This document shows, piece by piece, positions 1 through 10,237 of a stretch of DNA of 64,000 bases. The notes beneath the pieces were generated by a model. That model searched no databases. It was not told the origin of the DNA and saw only the letters and a program-made list of their open reading frames with translations. Made by a program: the position numbers and the translations under genes. Origin of the DNA: Streptomyces angustmyceticus. GTDB taxonomy: Bacteria; Actinomycetota; Actinomycetes; Streptomycetales; Streptomycetaceae. Location of the stretch: NCBI RefSeq assembly GCF_019933235.1, contig NZ_CP082945.1, positions 4,563,501-4,627,500 of the forward strand. Direction: 5' to 3'. How positions within the stretch are numbered: position 1 is the first letter of the stretch; each line of letters opens with the position of its first letter.

Positions 1-1
1 G

Positions 2-463
2 GGCGTCGATCCGCTGCTGCGCGGCCATGTGCTGTGGCACGACTGGGAGCTGGACGTCGAGGCGATGAACGCGGCCTCGCGGCCGCTGCTGGGGGAGCAC
101 GACTTCGCCGCGTACTGCAAGCGGCGCGAGGGCGCGACGACGATCCGCACGCTGCAGGAGCTGAGCTGGTCGCGCGGGGCGGACGGGATCATCACGGCGA
201 CGGTGCGGGCGGACGCGTTCTGCCACAACATGGTGCGCTCGCTGGTGGGGGCGATGCTGTTCGTCGGCGACGGGCACCGGCCGGTGGAGTGGCCCGGGAA
301 GGTGCTGGCCGCCGGGGTGCGGGACTCCGCGGTGCATGTGGTGCGGCCGCACGGGCTGACGCTGGAGGAGGTCGGCTACCCGGCCGACGAACTGCTGATG
401 GCGCGCAACCAGGAGGCGCGCAACAAGCGGACGCTGCCCGGGGCCGGCGCGGGCTGCTGCTGA
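2..463 (+). CDS. truA: tRNA pseudouridine(38-40) synthase TruA, C-terminal part (5' end outside window)
   Basis: Isomerises uridine to pseudouridine at positions 38-40 of the tRNA anticodon arm. Only the last ~153 codons are present; the frame is open from base 2. Family features of the C-terminal half are visible: the HDFAAYCKR stretch, then [18 protein letters not shown], where the NMVRSLVG segment is a conserved TruA signature. The catalytic Asp lies upstream, off the window. The Arg/Ala/Gly-rich tail ending in CC is lineage-specific. It faces the convergent gene at 522-1403. Recognition of the family is firm; nothing can be said about its promoter. Confidence 0.9.
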   Translation, partial: GVDPLLRGHVLWHDWELDVEAMNAASRPLLGEHDFAAYCKRREGATTIRTLQELSWSRGADGIITATVRADAFCHNMVRSLVGAMLFVGDGHRPVEWPGKVLAAGVRDSAVHVVRPHGLTLEEVGYPADELLMARNQEARNKRTLPGAGAGCC

Positions 464-521
464 GCGCCGGCCCCCGCGGCCCTCGGGGCGCCGCCCGGCG
501 GGGCGGCGCCCCCGGCGGCGG

Positions 522-1403
522 TCAGGACTTGCCGGCCTTCTTCTGCGCTTCCTTCAGCTGCTGCTCGGCGGCCTTCGCGGCCTGGTCCTTGCCGCGCTGG
601 GTGATCTGGCTGAACGCGTAGGCGCCGCCGTCCCGGGCGATCTGCCGGGCCTTGGTCTCGTTGGCGGTGACGTCCTTGCCGTTGAGGTAGCCGGCGATGG
701 TGAAGTAGGCGTAGCGGCCGGTGGCGTTGGTGGCCATCCGGCACTTGGTGCCCTGGCAGAAGTCCGCGGGGACGCCGGCGCCGGGCAGCGGCATGAGGTT
801 CGCCCGGTTCTCGTTCATGACCTTGGCCGCCCTGGCGGGCGAGTCGAAGACCGCGACACCGATGGTGACGGCGACGCCGCCCTTGGCGTACGTGGCACGC
901 AGCAGCTGCTTGCAGCCGTTGTGGGACAGCGAGGAGACCAGCGGACCCTGGGCGCCGGCGGTGCAGTCCTTGGTGCCGGCGGTGCGGGTGCGGGGGTAGG
1001 TGTGCTCGCCGACGACCATGCTCTTCTGCGGGAAGAGGGTGGCGGGGGTGAGCGGCGCCGTGTCCTTCTTCGGGTCGGAGATGAAGTCCCGCGGGTTGGG
1101 CGGGGGCGGCACGGAGACGTCGGGGAAGTTCGGCTTGTCGTCCGGCGCCGCGGCCTGGTCGGACGCCGTGGGCGACGCCGTCGGATTGCCGCCCGCGCCG
1201 CCGCTGCCACCGCTCAGGACGGCGACGGTGACGATGCCGGCCACCGCGAGGGCCGCCAGCGCTCCGCCGCCGATCCACAGCAGGCGTCTGCGGCGGGACC
1301 GCGCCTCGCTCTCCTCGGCGAGTGCGCTCCAGTCCGGCGTGGACGACGAGGAACCCCCGGGGCCGTCGAACGGCCCCCCTTGCCCAAAGCTCATGCCGCG
1401 CAT
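522..1403 (-). CDS. Hypothetical single-pass membrane protein with extracytoplasmic domain
   Basis: Not a recognised family. The ~40-residue N-terminus is Gly/Ser-rich and cytoplasmic. An Arg cluster (RSRRRRLLW) precedes one membrane helix at about residues 41-63, and a Pro/Ala/Ser-rich linker follows. The remaining ~190 residues contain four or more Cys (KDCT, NGCK, DFCQGTKCR), suggesting a disulfide-bonded extracytoplasmic domain. The C-terminus is charged and Lys/Ala-rich, ending EAQKKAGKS. A second in-frame ATG lies at 1394 (MSFGQGG), and no clear ribosome site separates the two starts. It is divergent from the ABC-F gene with only 47 bases between, so promoters must overlap. A surface or sensor role is only inferred. 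Confidence 0.8.
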   Translation of the reverse strand: MRGMSFGQGGPFDGPGGSSSSTPDWSALAEESEARSRRRRLLWIGGGALAALAVAGIVTVAVLSGGSGGAGGNPTASPTASDQAAAPDDKPNFPDVSVPPPPNPRDFISDPKKDTAPLTPATLFPQKSMVVGEHTYPRTRTAGTKDCTAGAQGPLVSSLSHNGCKQLLRATYAKGGVAVTIGVAVFDSPARAAKVMNENRANLMPLPGAGVPADFCQGTKCRMATNATGRYAYFTIAGYLNGKDVTANETKARQIARDGGAYAFSQITQRGKDQAAKAAEQQLKEAQKKAGKS

Positions 1404-1450
1404 CCTAATGGGGTTGGTGGAATGCGGAACGGGCGGTCACAATCCCGCTC

Positions 1451-3085
1451 ATGGGACATCTTGAGGCCGGACATCTGGAGTACTGCCTGCCGGACGGGAG
1501 GGTCCTGCTGGGGGATGTGTCCTTCCGGGTGGGAGAGGGCGCGTCGGTCGCGCTGGTGGGCGCCAACGGCGCGGGCAAGACGACGCTGCTGCGCCTGATC
1601 GCGGGGGAGCTGCAGCCGCACGGCGGGGCGGTGACCGTCAGCGGCGGGCTGGGCGTGATGCCGCAGTTCGTGGGCTCGGTACGGGACGAGCGCACGGTGC
1701 GCGACCTGCTGGTCTCCGTGGCGCAGCCGCGGATCCGGCAGGCGGCGGCCGCGGTCGACGCCGCGGAGCTGGCGATGATGACCGCCGAGGGCGACGACGA
1801 GGCCGCGCAGATGGCCTACGCCCAGGCGCTCAGCGACTGGGCCGAGGCGCGCGGCTACGAGGCCGAGACGGCCTGGGACATCTGCACGACGGCGGCGCTG
1901 GGGATGCCGTACGAGAAGGCGCAGTGGCGCAAGGTGCGCACCCTGTCCGGGGGCGAGCAGAAGCGGCTGGTGCTGGAGTCGCTGCTGCGCGGCACCGACG
2001 AGGTGCTGCTGCTGGACGAGCCGGACAACTATCTGGACGTGCCCGGCAAGCGCTGGCTGGAGGAGCAGCTGCGCACCACCCGCAAGACCGTGTTGTTCGT
2101 CTCCCACGACCGGGAGCTGCTGGCCCGCGCCGCGGAGAAGATCGTCAGCGTCGAGCCGGGACCGGCGGGTTCCGACGTCTGGGTGCACGGCGGCGGCTTC
2201 GACACCTACCACCAGGCGCGCAAGGAGCGCTTCGCCCGCTTCGAGGAGCTGCGGCGGCGCTGGGACGAGAAGCACGCGCAGCTGAAGAAGCTGGTGGTCT
2301 CGCTGCGGCAGGCGGCCTCGGTCAGCCATGAGATGGCCTCGCGCTACGCGGCGGCGCAGACCCGGCTGCGGAAGTTCGAGGAGGCCGGGCCGCCGCCGGA
2401 GCCGCCGCGCGAGCAGGACATCACGATGCGGCTGCGCGGCGGGCGCACCGGCGTCCGGGCGGTGACCTGCGAGAACCTGGAGCTCACCGGCCTGATGAAG
2501 CCGTTCGACCTGGAGATCTTCTACGGCGAGCGGGTCGCGGTCCTCGGCTCCAACGGCTCCGGCAAGTCGCACTTCCTGCGTCTGCTGGCCGGCGACGAGG
2601 AGAACCCCGTCGCGCACACCGGCAGCTGGAAGCTGGGCGCCCGGGTCGTCCCCGGCCACTTCGCGCAGACCCACGCCCACCCCGAGCTGATGGGCCGGAC
2701 CCTGCTCGACATCCTGTGGACCGAGCACGCCAGGGACAAGGGCCAGGCCATGTCGGCGCTGCGCCGCTACGAGCTGGAGCAGCAGGCCGAGCAGCGCTTC
2801 GAGCGGCTCTCCGGCGGCCAGCAGGCGCGCTTCCAGATCCTGCTGCTGGAGCTGTCCGGCACGACGGCCCTGCTGCTCGACGAGCCGACGGACAACCTGG
2901 ACCTGGAGTCGGCGGAGGCGCTGCAGGAGGGGCTGGAGGCGTACGAGGGCACGGTGGTGGCGGTGACGCACGACCGGTGGTTCGCGCGGTCCTTCGACCG
3001 GTTCCTGGTGTTCGGCTCGGACGGGCTGGTCCGGGAGACGCCGGAGCCGGTGTGGGACGAGCGGCGGGTGGAGCGGCGGCGCTAG
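1451..3085 (+). CDS. ABC-F family ATPase (tandem ABC domains, no membrane domain)
   Basis: 544 aa with two ATP-binding cassettes and no transmembrane segment, as in ABC-F proteins that act on the ribosome (translation factor or antibiotic-resistance type). First cassette: Walker A GANGAGKTT (about residue 38), signature LSGGEQKR, Walker B LLLDEPDNYLD. Second cassette: GSNGSGKSH, LSGGQQAR, LLLDEPTDNLD. The inter-domain linker (about residues 245-325) is charged and helical, the place where ABC-F proteins contact the ribosome. A -10-like CACAAT ends 7 bases before the ATG and there is no ribosome site, so the transcript may be leaderless. Position next to rplM-rpsI fits a translational role; the exact subfamily cannot be assigned. 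Confidence 0.88.
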   Translation: MGHLEAGHLEYCLPDGRVLLGDVSFRVGEGASVALVGANGAGKTTLLRLIAGELQPHGGAVTVSGGLGVMPQFVGSVRDERTVRDLLVSVAQPRIRQAAAAVDAAELAMMTAEGDDEAAQMAYAQALSDWAEARGYEAETAWDICTTAALGMPYEKAQWRKVRTLSGGEQKRLVLESLLRGTDEVLLLDEPDNYLDVPGKRWLEEQLRTTRKTVLFVSHDRELLARAAEKIVSVEPGPAGSDVWVHGGGFDTYHQARKERFARFEELRRRWDEKHAQLKKLVVSLRQAASVSHEMASRYAAAQTRLRKFEEAGPPPEPPREQDITMRLRGGRTGVRAVTCENLELTGLMKPFDLEIFYGERVAVLGSNGSGKSHFLRLLAGDEENPVAHTGSWKLGARVVPGHFAQTHAHPELMGRTLLDILWTEHARDKGQAMSALRRYELEQQAEQRFERLSGGQQARFQILLLELSGTTALLLDEPTDNLDLESAEALQEGLEAYEGTVVAVTHDRWFARSFDRFLVFGSDGLVRETPEPVWDERRVERRR

Positions 3086-3171
3086 GCGGTCTCTCCGGGT
3101 GGCCGGGGCGGCACCGGCGGTGACGGTGCGGGGCGGCGGGACGGGGGCCGCGCGCCGGTCCGGGGGGCGTT

Positions 3172-3201
3172 TTGACCCCGCTGGGGACGGCCCGGTATTC
3201 T
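3172..3201 (+). promoter_or_regulatory. Candidate vegetative promoter of rplM-rpsI
   Basis: TTGACC at 3172-3177 and TATTCT at 3196-3201, spaced 18 bases, match the HrdB-type -35/-10 consensus. About 170 bases of leader follow before the rplM GTG. The leader may hold an autoregulatory structure, but no clear one was identified by eye. Confidence 0.6.
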
Positions 3202-3378
3202 GCTGGTTCGTTATGCGTATTGGCTTGCTCTATCTCACGTGAGGGGCCCTTACGCCGGTCCCTGGGCCGATGACCAGCGGCGGACGATCGGGTTGCGTCA
3301 CCCGTAGTGCCGCCCTGCTGCGTGATCGGCCACGGCGGCCAGTACAGGACCCATTCACTCAGAAGCGAAGGCTAAGAC

Positions 3379-3822
3379 GTGCGTACGTTCAGCCCCAAGC
3401 CCGGCGATGTCCAGCGCCAGTGGCACATCATTGACGCGCAGGACGTTGTCCTGGGCCGTCTGGCCAGCCAGGCCGCGTCCCTCCTGCGGGGCAAGCACAA
3501 GCCGGTCTACGCGCCGCACGTTGACATGGGTGACTTCGTCATCATCGTCAACGCCGACAAGGTGCACCTGTCCGGCAACAAGCGGACCCAGAAGATGGCC
3601 TACCGCCACTCGGGCTTCCCGGGTGGTCTGCGCTCCGTCCGCTACGACGAGCTGCTCGACAAGAACCCCGAGAAGGCCGTCGAGAAGGCCATCAAGGGCA
3701 TGCTCCCCAAGAACACCCTCGGCCGTCAGATGCTCTCGAAGCTGAAGGTCTACGCGGGCGCCGAGCACCCGCACGCTGCGCAGCAGCCGGTCCCGTTCGA
3801 GATCACCCAGGTCGCGCAGTAA
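3379..3822 (+). CDS. rplM: 50S ribosomal protein L13
   Basis: Large-subunit protein that binds 23S rRNA early in assembly. 147 aa, the usual length. Conserved stretches include [18 protein letters not shown] at the start, the [17 protein letters not shown] segment, and the [21 protein letters not shown] signature near the end. The GTG start follows a weak AAGG site at 3368-3371. It forms an operon with rpsI 44 bases downstream, the near-universal L13-S9 pair. Expression is driven by the promoter at 3172-3201. Confidence 0.98.
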   Translation: MRTFSPKPGDVQRQWHIIDAQDVVLGRLASQAASLLRGKHKPVYAPHVDMGDFVIIVNADKVHLSGNKRTQKMAYRHSGFPGGLRSVRYDELLDKNPEKAVEKAIKGMLPKNTLGRQMLSKLKVYAGAEHPHAAQQPVPFEITQVAQ

Positions 3823-3866
3823 GTCCGGCCACCCCCTAAGACGACAGAGAATTCTCAAGGAGCATC

Positions 3867-4370
3867 GTGGCTGAGACCACCCCCGAGACCCCGCTGGACG
3901 AGGTCGAGGAGTACACCACCGAGACCGAGGTCGTGGAGTCGGAGTACACCTCCGAGTCCCTCGCCTCCCGCTTCGGCGACCCGCAGCCCGCGGCCGGCCT
4001 GGGCCGTCGCAAGAACGCCATCGCCCGCGTCCGGATCGTCCCGGGCACCGGCCAGTGGAAGATCAACGGTCGCACCCTCGAGGGCTACTTCCCCAACAAG
4101 GTGCACCAGCAGGAAGTCAACGAGCCCTTCAAGGTGCTCGAGCTCGACAACCGCTACGACGTCGTGGCCCGCATCTCCGGCGGCGGCATCTCCGGCCAGG
4201 CCGGTGCGCTGCGCCTGGGTGTGGCCCGTGCGCTGAACGAGGCGGACGTGGACAACAACCGCGGCGCGCTGAAGAAGGCCGGATTCCTCAAGCGTGACGA
4301 CCGTGCGGTCGAGCGCAAGAAGGCCGGTCTGAAGAAGGCCCGTAAGGCGCCGCAGTACAGCAAGCGCTAA
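3867..4370 (+). CDS. rpsI: 30S ribosomal protein S9
   Basis: Small-subunit protein whose C-terminal tail reaches the P-site tRNA. 167 aa; the S9 fold begins near residue 45 ([15 protein letters not shown]) and ends in the diagnostic RKAPQYSKR tail. The ~45-residue acidic N-terminal extension (many Glu/Thr) is typical of actinobacterial S9. GTG start behind a good AAGGAG site at 3857-3862. Second gene of the rplM operon, followed by a strong hairpin at 4401-4438. Confidence 0.98.
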   Translation: MAETTPETPLDEVEEYTTETEVVESEYTSESLASRFGDPQPAAGLGRRKNAIARVRIVPGTGQWKINGRTLEGYFPNKVHQQEVNEPFKVLELDNRYDVVARISGGGISGQAGALRLGVARALNEADVDNNRGALKKAGFLKRDDRAVERKKAGLKKARKAPQYSKR

Positions 4371-4400
4371 CCGCGCGCGCTGCACCATGCAGCTCTTGGC

Positions 4401-4438
4401 GAACGCCCCGGTGGCACCTCCGTGCTGCCGGGGCGTTC
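4401..4438 (+). terminator. Hairpin terminator after rpsI
   Basis: Perfect 11-bp outer stem GAACGCCCCGG (4401-4411) / CCGGGGCGTTC (4428-4438). A short inner GCAC/GTGC pairing lies in the loop. It has no U-tract, as usual for Streptomyces terminators, and sits 30 bases after the rpsI stop. Confidence 0.75.
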
Positions 4439-4510
4439 GGCTATCCGGGACCAGGGGCGTATACCTGGACTTCATGCTCTGGTCCAAGCTCATCTACTCG
4501 GAGGACACCA

Positions 4511-5869
4511 GTGGGACGACTCTTCGGCACTGACGGTGTGCGCGGTGTCGCCAATGCGGACCTGACGGCGGAGCTGGCGCTCGGTCTGTCGGTCGCTGCG
4601 GCGCATGTACTCGCCGAAGCCGGCACCTTCGAAGGTCACCGGCCGGTGGCGGTGGTCGGACGCGATCCACGCGCGTCCGGTGAGTTCCTGGAGGCCGCGG
4701 TCGTCGCGGGCCTGGCCAGCGCCGGCGTGGACGTGCTGCGGGTGGGTGTGCTCCCGACCCCGGCGGTCGCCTATCTGACCGGCTCGCTCGGCGCGGACCT
4801 CGGCGTGATGCTCTCCGCCAGCCACAACCCGATGCCCGACAACGGCATCAAGTTCTTCGCCCGCGGCGGCCACAAGCTCGCCGACGAGCTGGAGGACCGC
4901 ATCGAGGAGACCTACCGGGCGCACAGCTCCGGTGAGCCCTGGGAGCGGCCGACCGGCGCCGGCGTGGGCCGGGTCACCGTCTACGACGAGGGTTTCGACA
5001 ACTACGTCGCGCACCTCGTCGGCGTGCTGCCCAACCGCCTGGACGGGCTGAAGGTCGTCATCGACGGCGCCCACGGCGCGGCGGCGCGGGTCTCGCCCGA
5101 GGCGTTCGCGCGGGCCGGCGCCGAGGTCATCACGATCGGCACCGAGCCCGACGGCCTGAACATCAACGACGGCTGCGGCTCCACCCACCTGGGGCTGCTG
5201 CGCGCGGCCGTGGTCGAGCACGGCGCCGACCTCGGCGTCGCCCACGACGGCGACGCGGACCGCTGCCTGGCCGTGGACCGCGAGGGCAACGAGGTCGACG
5301 GCGACCAGATCCTGGCCGTCCTGGCGCTGGGGATGCGCGAGGCGGGGATGCTGCGCAAGAACACCGTCGTCGCCACCGTGATGTCCAACCTGGGCTTCAA
5401 GCTCGCCATGGAGCGCGCGGGCATCGACCTCGTGCGGACCGCGGTGGGCGACCGTTACGTCCTGGAGGAGATGAAGGCGCACGGCTTCGCGCTGGGCGGT
5501 GAGCAGTCCGGGCATGTGATCGTGCTCGACCACGCCACCACCGGCGACGGCACGCTGACGGGCCTGATGCTGGGTGCCCGGGTCGCCGCGACCGGCCGGT
5601 CGCTGGCCGAGCTGGCGGGCGTCATGGAGCGGCTGCCGCAGATCCTCATCAACGTCCCCGACGTCGACAGGACGCGGGTGGCCACCGCTCCCGAGCTGAC
5701 CGCCGCGGTCGCCGAGGCCGAGCGGGAGCTGGGCGCCACCGGCCGGGTGCTGCTGCGGCCGTCCGGCACCGAGCCGCTGGTGCGGGTGATGGTGGAGGCC
5801 GCGGACATCGAGCAGGCGCGGGCGGTGGCCGAGCGGCTGGCCGACGCGGTCAAGTCCGCGCTGGGCTAG
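4511..5869 (+). CDS. glmM: Phosphoglucosamine mutase
   Basis: Converts glucosamine-6-phosphate to glucosamine-1-phosphate, the second step to UDP-GlcNAc for peptidoglycan. 452 aa, typical length. N-terminus [13 protein letters not shown]. Active-site phosphoserine loop [17 protein letters not shown] at about residue 100. Metal-binding loop [12 protein letters not shown] near 245, and substrate loop GGEQSGHVI near 330. C-terminal phosphate-binding [14 protein letters not shown] near 418. GTG start behind GGAGGA at 4499-4504. It works with glmS (8390), which supplies its substrate. A bidirectional hairpin closes the gene. Confidence 0.97.
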   Translation: MGRLFGTDGVRGVANADLTAELALGLSVAAAHVLAEAGTFEGHRPVAVVGRDPRASGEFLEAAVVAGLASAGVDVLRVGVLPTPAVAYLTGSLGADLGVMLSASHNPMPDNGIKFFARGGHKLADELEDRIEETYRAHSSGEPWERPTGAGVGRVTVYDEGFDNYVAHLVGVLPNRLDGLKVVIDGAHGAAARVSPEAFARAGAEVITIGTEPDGLNINDGCGSTHLGLLRAAVVEHGADLGVAHDGDADRCLAVDREGNEVDGDQILAVLALGMREAGMLRKNTVVATVMSNLGFKLAMERAGIDLVRTAVGDRYVLEEMKAHGFALGGEQSGHVIVLDHATTGDGTLTGLMLGARVAATGRSLAELAGVMERLPQILINVPDVDRTRVATAPELTAAVAEAERELGATGRVLLRPSGTEPLVRVMVEAADIEQARAVAERLADAVKSALG

Positions 5870-5885
5870 CCCGGCCCTGTCCTGG

Positions 5886-5931
5886 CACGGCGAAGGCCCC
5901 GGTCCCTGTACGGGGCGGGGCCTTCGCCGTG
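5886..5931. terminator. Bidirectional hairpin between glmM and the DUF389 gene
   Basis: Perfect 15-bp stem, CACGGCGAAGGCCCC (5886-5900) with GGGGCCTTCGCCGTG (5917-5931), and a 16-base loop. It lies between the convergent stops at 5869 and 5954, so it can serve both. Confidence 0.8.
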
Positions 5932-5953
5932 GGCCGGGTTCGCGGCGCGGGGG

Positions 5954-6892
5954 CTAGCCGGTCCGCGGACCGGTGTGGTGCCGGGCCCACAGGAGCTTCT
6001 GGGTGACCAGGGTGAGGGTGCCGGCGAGCACGATGCCCGCCAGGTTCAGCCCGAGCTGGGTGGAGGAGCCCCAGGTCTGCGCGTAGTCGCCGTAGGTGAA
6101 GGCGACCGCGGCGTTGGCGGCGGCGGGGACGGTCGTCACGGAGATCGCCACGCCCACCAGAGCACCGGACTTCGCCGAGGTCAGCGAGAGGGTGCCGGCG
6201 ACACCGGCGAGGAAGGCCACCACGAACGACATCCAGTCCGGCTGCCAGATGAACGACGTGTTGGGCCGCGGGCCCTCGACCTGGTGCTCCGTGAACAGTC
6301 CCACCGCGTCCATGAAGTAGCTGAAGCCGCAGGTCAGCACCATGGCCACGACGAAGCCGACGACCAGCGCCACCAGCGAGCGCCAGGCCAGCCGCGGGGC
6401 GCGCCGCACCAGGGCCGTGGAGATGCCGGCCAGCGGGCCGAACTCGGGGCCGACCGCCATCGCGCCGACGATCAAAATGGCGTTGTCCAGCACCACACCA
6501 CAGGCCGCGATCATCGTCGCGAGGGCCAGGAACGCCAGATAGGTCGCGGAGAGCGTGGACTCCTCGTGGGTGGCGTCGGCCAGCGACTCCCATAGCACGG
6601 CGTCCGCGCCCTCGCCGGGCGCCTCGTCCTCCGCCCGGTCGGCGCGCCGGGACAGCGACAGGTCGATGTTCTCGATCGCGATCGACCCGGTGGTGTCGAG
6701 ACCCGTCTCCCGCAGCCGGGCGAGCAGTCCGTCACCGGCCTCCCGGGCGACGTCGCACATCACCACGTCGCCCTGCGGGTCGCGGGCCGCCCCGCCGAGC
6801 ACCACCAGATGGGTCACCCCCACCGTGGTCTCCAGCAGCCGGAGCACCTCGTCCGTGCGGTCCCCGGGAACGATCAGGCGTAGATGCAGCAC
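5954..6892 (-). CDS. DUF389 domain membrane protein
   Basis: 312 aa. About the first 95 residues form a soluble, ACT-like domain (LRLIVPGDRTDEVLRLLE...). An acidic linker follows, then a membrane domain with about six hydrophobic helices from residue ~117 to the end. The DUF389 signature GAMAVGPEFGPLAGIS is present at about residue 144, with SAKSGALVGVAISVTTVPAAANAAVA further on. The family's biochemical function is not established. It ends 13 bases upstream of the coaA stop on the same strand, so the two may be co-transcribed with coaA first. Confidence 0.9.
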   Translation of the reverse strand: MLHLRLIVPGDRTDEVLRLLETTVGVTHLVVLGGAARDPQGDVVMCDVAREAGDGLLARLRETGLDTTGSIAIENIDLSLSRRADRAEDEAPGEGADAVLWESLADATHEESTLSATYLAFLALATMIAACGVVLDNAILIVGAMAVGPEFGPLAGISTALVRRAPRLAWRSLVALVVGFVVAMVLTCGFSYFMDAVGLFTEHQVEGPRPNTSFIWQPDWMSFVVAFLAGVAGTLSLTSAKSGALVGVAISVTTVPAAANAAVAFTYGDYAQTWGSSTQLGLNLAGIVLAGTLTLVTQKLLWARHHTGPRTG

Positions 6893-6905
6893 GGCGGGCG
6901 ACTCC

Positions 6906-7889
6906 CTAGAGCTTGCGCAGCGACAGGCGCTGCACCTTGTGGTCCGGTCCCTTGCGCAGCACCAGGTTGGCGCGGCCGCGGGTGGGGGCGACGTTCTGCT
7001 GCAGGTTGGGCTTGTTGACGGTGCGCCAGATCATGCGGGCGTAGTCGAGGGCCTCGTCCTCGGAGACCTGGGTGTACTTGCGGAAGTACGAGAACGGGTT
7101 CTGGAAGGCGGTCTCGCGCAGCTTGCGGAAGCGGCCGAGGTACCACTTCTCGATGTCCTCGGTGCGGGCGTCGACGTAGACGGAGAAGTCGAAGAAGTCG
7201 GCGAGACCGAGGCGGGTGCGGCCGTCCTTGCCGGGCAGCGCCGGCTGCAGGACGTTCAGGCCCTCGACGATGAGGATGTCGGGGCGGTGCACGGTCAGCC
7301 GCTCGCCGGGCACGATGTCGTAGATCAGGTGCGAGTAGACCGGCGCGGTCACCTCGGCCTTGCCGGCCTTCACGTCCGCGACGAAGCGGGTCAGCGCCCG
7401 CCGGTCGTAGGACTCCGGGAAGCCCTTGCGGGACATCAGGCCGCGGCGGTGCAGCTCGCCGTTGGGGAACAGGAAACCGTCGGTGGTGACCAGTTCGACC
7501 CGCGGGTGCTCGGGCCACCGGGCCAGCAGCGCTTGCAGCAGCCGGGCGGTGGTGGACTTCCCGACGGCGACGCTGCCGGCGACCCCGATGACGAACGGGG
7601 TGCCGGTCTGGGGGCCGCCGCCCGCGTCGCCGAGGAAGGTGTTCAGCGCGCCGCGCAGGTTGCTGGTGGCGCCGACGTAGAGGTTGAGGAGCCGGGACAG
7701 CGGGAGGTAGACGTCGCGTACCTCGTCGAGGTCGATGACGTCGCCCAGGCCCCGCAGCCGTTCGACCTCGTCGGCCGTCAGGGGCAGCGGGGTCTTCTCC
7801 CGAAGGGCGCTCCACTGCGCGCGCGTCAGATCGACGTACGGGGAGCGCTCGGCGCGGCGTCGTTGCTGCGGATCGGTCGTCAGGGGCAC
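6906..7889 (-). CDS. coaA: Type I pantothenate kinase
   Basis: Phosphorylates pantothenate, the first step of CoA synthesis. 327 aa from the GTG at 7889. P-loop [12 protein letters not shown] near residue 100. The family segments [17 protein letters not shown] and [12 protein letters not shown] follow, and IVEGLNVLQ marks the Walker B region. The start was chosen because CACAAT lies 6 bases upstream of this GTG and no ribosome site exists, consistent with a leaderless message; the open frame upstream is low-complexity and unsupported. CoA supply suits the nearby acpS. Confidence 0.94.
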   Translation of the reverse strand: MPLTTDPQQRRRAERSPYVDLTRAQWSALREKTPLPLTADEVERLRGLGDVIDLDEVRDVYLPLSRLLNLYVGATSNLRGALNTFLGDAGGGPQTGTPFVIGVAGSVAVGKSTTARLLQALLARWPEHPRVELVTTDGFLFPNGELHRRGLMSRKGFPESYDRRALTRFVADVKAGKAEVTAPVYSHLIYDIVPGERLTVHRPDILIVEGLNVLQPALPGKDGRTRLGLADFFDFSVYVDARTEDIEKWYLGRFRKLRETAFQNPFSYFRKYTQVSEDEALDYARMIWRTVNKPNLQQNVAPTRGRANLVLRKGPDHKVQRLSLRKL

Positions 7890-8086
7890 GGGCCCATTGT
7901 GCGCAGCCGCCACACGCCGTTCATCTTGGGGTGTCCCGGCGGCGTCCGGTGGGGAGGGTCTTGTGGATGTCGGGGACGGCTTGGGGGCCTTGCTGCCTGC
8001 GTGTCTGTACCCGGCGGATATTGCCCGGTACGGTCGGCGGCGGGGAGAGGCCCGGCTGCGGGCCGTGGACGAAACAAGGGGTGCGT

Positions 8087-8365
8087 GTGCGAGCGCGTAG
8101 GGCCGGCCTGCTGGGACAGCGGCCGTGGGGGAGGACCAGGGGCGCGGACGACGACCGGGCGGCGGAAGCCGCGTCGGACGGATTCGCCGCGCGGGTGTAC
8201 GCGGAGCTCGCGGAGCAGCTCCCGGACGAGGACCTGGGCGAGGATCTCGACGACGTCCTGGAGGGCTTCGAGCCGGGCAGCGGCCCGGGGGCGGACGCGG
8301 AGGCGGACGAGGAGTTCCTGGACACCGTGCGCGAGGCGCACGCGCGGATAGCACGGGGGTATTGA
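8087..8365 (+). CDS. Small acidic hypothetical protein
   Basis: About 92 aa from the GTG at 8087, preceded by AAGGGG at 8076-8081; another GTG at 8081 is possible. The N-terminus is basic ([11 protein letters not shown]) and the rest strongly acidic (Asp/Glu-rich [15 protein letters not shown]). No known domain, signal peptide or membrane segment. It sits in the gap between divergent coaA and glmS, 24 bases upstream of the glmS start. Codon use looks coding (GC at third positions). No function can be proposed. Confidence 0.6.
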   Translation: MRARRAGLLGQRPWGRTRGADDDRAAEAASDGFAARVYAELAEQLPDEDLGEDLDDVLEGFEPGSGPGADAEADEEFLDTVREAHARIARGY

Positions 8366-8389
8366 GGGGCCCCGGCGTACGCTGCCCTC

Positions 8390-10237
8390 ATGTGCGGAAT
8401 CGTGGGATATGTGGGCGGGCAGAGCGCCCTGGACGTCGTCCTGGCCGGATTGAAGCGGCTGGAGTATCGCGGCTACGACTCGGCGGGTGTCGCCGTGCTG
8501 GCCGATGGCGGGCTGGCAGCGGCGAAGAAGGCCGGGAAACTCGCCAACCTGGAGAAGGAGCTGGCGGACCGTCCGCTGCCGGCCGGGGCGGCCGGTATCG
8601 GGCACACCCGGTGGGCCACCCATGGCGGGCCGACCGACGAGAACGCCCATCCGCATCTCGACAACGCCGGCCGGGTCTGCGTCGTGCACAACGGCATCAT
8701 CGAGAACTTCGCCGGGCTGCGCGCCGAACTCACCGACCGCGGGCACGAGTTGGCGTCCGAGACGGACACCGAGGTCGTGGCGCACCTGCTCGCCGAGTCC
8801 TACTCGTCCTGCGGGGAGCTGGCCGAGGCGATGCGGCAGGTGTGCCGGCGGCTGGAGGGCGCGTTCACGCTGGTCGCGGTGCACGCCGATGAGCCGGACG
8901 TGGTGGTCGGCGCGCGCCGGAACTCGCCGCTGGTGGTGGGCGTCGGGGACGGCGAGGCGTTCCTCGCCTCGGACGTGGCGGCGTTCATCGCGCACACCCG
9001 GGAGGCGATCGAGCTGGGCCAGGACCAGGTCGTGGAGCTGCGCCGGGAGTCGGTGACGGTCACCGACTTCGAGGGGGCGCCCGCCGAGGTGCGCGAGTAC
9101 CACGTCGACTGGGACGCCTCGGCCGCCGAGAAGGGCGGCTACGACTACTTCATGCTCAAGGAGATCGCCGAGCAGCCGAAGGCCGTGGCCGACACGCTGC
9201 TGGGGCGGATCGACGGGTCGGGCGTGCTGTCCCTGGACGAGGTGCGGATCCCGCCGGCGGTGCTGCGCGAGGTCGACAAGGTCGTGATCGTGGCGTGCGG
9301 CACGGCGTACCACGCGGGGATGATCGCCAAGTACGCGATCGAGCACTGGACGCGGATCCCCTGCGAGACGGAGCTGGCGAGCGAGTTCCGCTACCGCGAC
9401 CCGATCCTGGACCGGCGGACGCTGGTGATCGCCATCAGCCAGTCCGGCGAGACCATGGACACCTTGATGGCGCTGCGCCACGCCCGTGAGCAGGGCGCCA
9501 AGGTGCTGGCCATCTGCAACACCAACGGCTCGACCATCCCGCGCGAGTCGGACGCGGTGCTGTACACCCACGCCGGGCCGGAGGTCGCGGTGGCCTCCAC
9601 CAAGGCGTTCCTGACCCAGCTGGTGGCCTGCTACCTGGTGGCGCTGTACGTCGCGCAGGTGCGGGGCACCAAGTGGGGCGACGAGATCCGCGACGTGGTG
9701 CGCGAACTGGCGGCCATCGGCACCCAGGTCGAGCAGGTGCTCGGGACGATGGAGCCGGTGCGGGCGCTGGCGCGCTCCCTCGCCGACAAGAACACCGTGC
9801 TGTTCCTCGGCCGGCACGTGGGCTACCCGGTGGCGCTGGAGGGCGCGCTGAAGCTCAAGGAGCTCGCGTACATGCACGCCGAGGGCTTCGCGGCCGGGGA
9901 GCTCAAGCACGGGCCGATCGCGCTGATCGAGGACGACCTGCCGGTGGTGGTGGTCGTGCCGTCGCCGCGCGGACGGTCCGTCCTGCACGACAAGATCGTG
10001 TCGAACATCCAGGAGATCCGGGCCCGGGGCGCCCGGACCATCGTGATCGCGGAGGAGGGCGACGAGACGGTGGTGCCCTACGCCGACCACCTGGTGCGCA
10101 TCCCCCGGACGCCGGTGCTGCTGCAGCCGCTGGTGTCCACCGTCCCGCTGCAGGTGTTCGCCTGCGAGCTGGCCACCGCCCGTGGCAACGAGGTCGACCA
10201 GCCGCGCAACCTCGCCAAGTCGGTGACGGTGGAGTGA
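8390..10237 (+). CDS. glmS: Glutamine-fructose-6-phosphate aminotransferase (isomerising)
   Basis: Makes glucosamine-6-phosphate from fructose-6-phosphate and glutamine, the entry step to UDP-GlcNAc. 615 aa. The N-terminus MCGIVGYVG supplies the Cys2 nucleophile of the glutaminase domain. GTRWATHG-type and HNGIIENF motifs follow. Two SIS domains (about residues 290-600) include [18 protein letters not shown], and the C-terminal LAKSVTVE that closes the active site. TACGCT ends 6 bases before the ATG, so the mRNA is probably leaderless. The last bases overlap the acpS start. No glmS ribozyme is present. Confidence 0.97.
   Translation: MCGIVGYVGGQSALDVVLAGLKRLEYRGYDSAGVAVLADGGLAAAKKAGKLANLEKELADRPLPAGAAGIGHTRWATHGGPTDENAHPHLDNAGRVCVVHNGIIENFAGLRAELTDRGHELASETDTEVVAHLLAESYSSCGELAEAMRQVCRRLEGAFTLVAVHADEPDVVVGARRNSPLVVGVGDGEAFLASDVAAFIAHTREAIELGQDQVVELRRESVTVTDFEGAPAEVREYHVDWDASAAEKGGYDYFMLKEIAEQPKAVADTLLGRIDGSGVLSLDEVRIPPAVLREVDKVVIVACGTAYHAGMIAKYAIEHWTRIPCETELASEFRYRDPILDRRTLVIAISQSGETMDTLMALRHAREQGAKVLAICNTNGSTIPRESDAVLYTHAGPEVAVASTKAFLTQLVACYLVALYVAQVRGTKWGDEIRDVVRELAAIGTQVEQVLGTMEPVRALARSLADKNTVLFLGRHVGYPVALEGALKLKELAYMHAEGFAAGELKHGPIALIEDDLPVVVVVPSPRGRSVLHDKIVSNIQEIRARGARTIVIAEEGDETVVPYADHLVRIPRTPVLLQPLVSTVPLQVFACELATARGNEVDQPRNLAKSVTVE

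Noticed and set aside
3202-3378. Structured L13 autoregulatory leader
   Set aside because: A ~170-base leader exists but I could not identify a conserved fold by eye, so only the promoter is annotated.
8390-8400. glmS ribozyme upstream of glmS
   Set aside because: Only 24 bases separate the preceding gene and no ribozyme-like fold is present.
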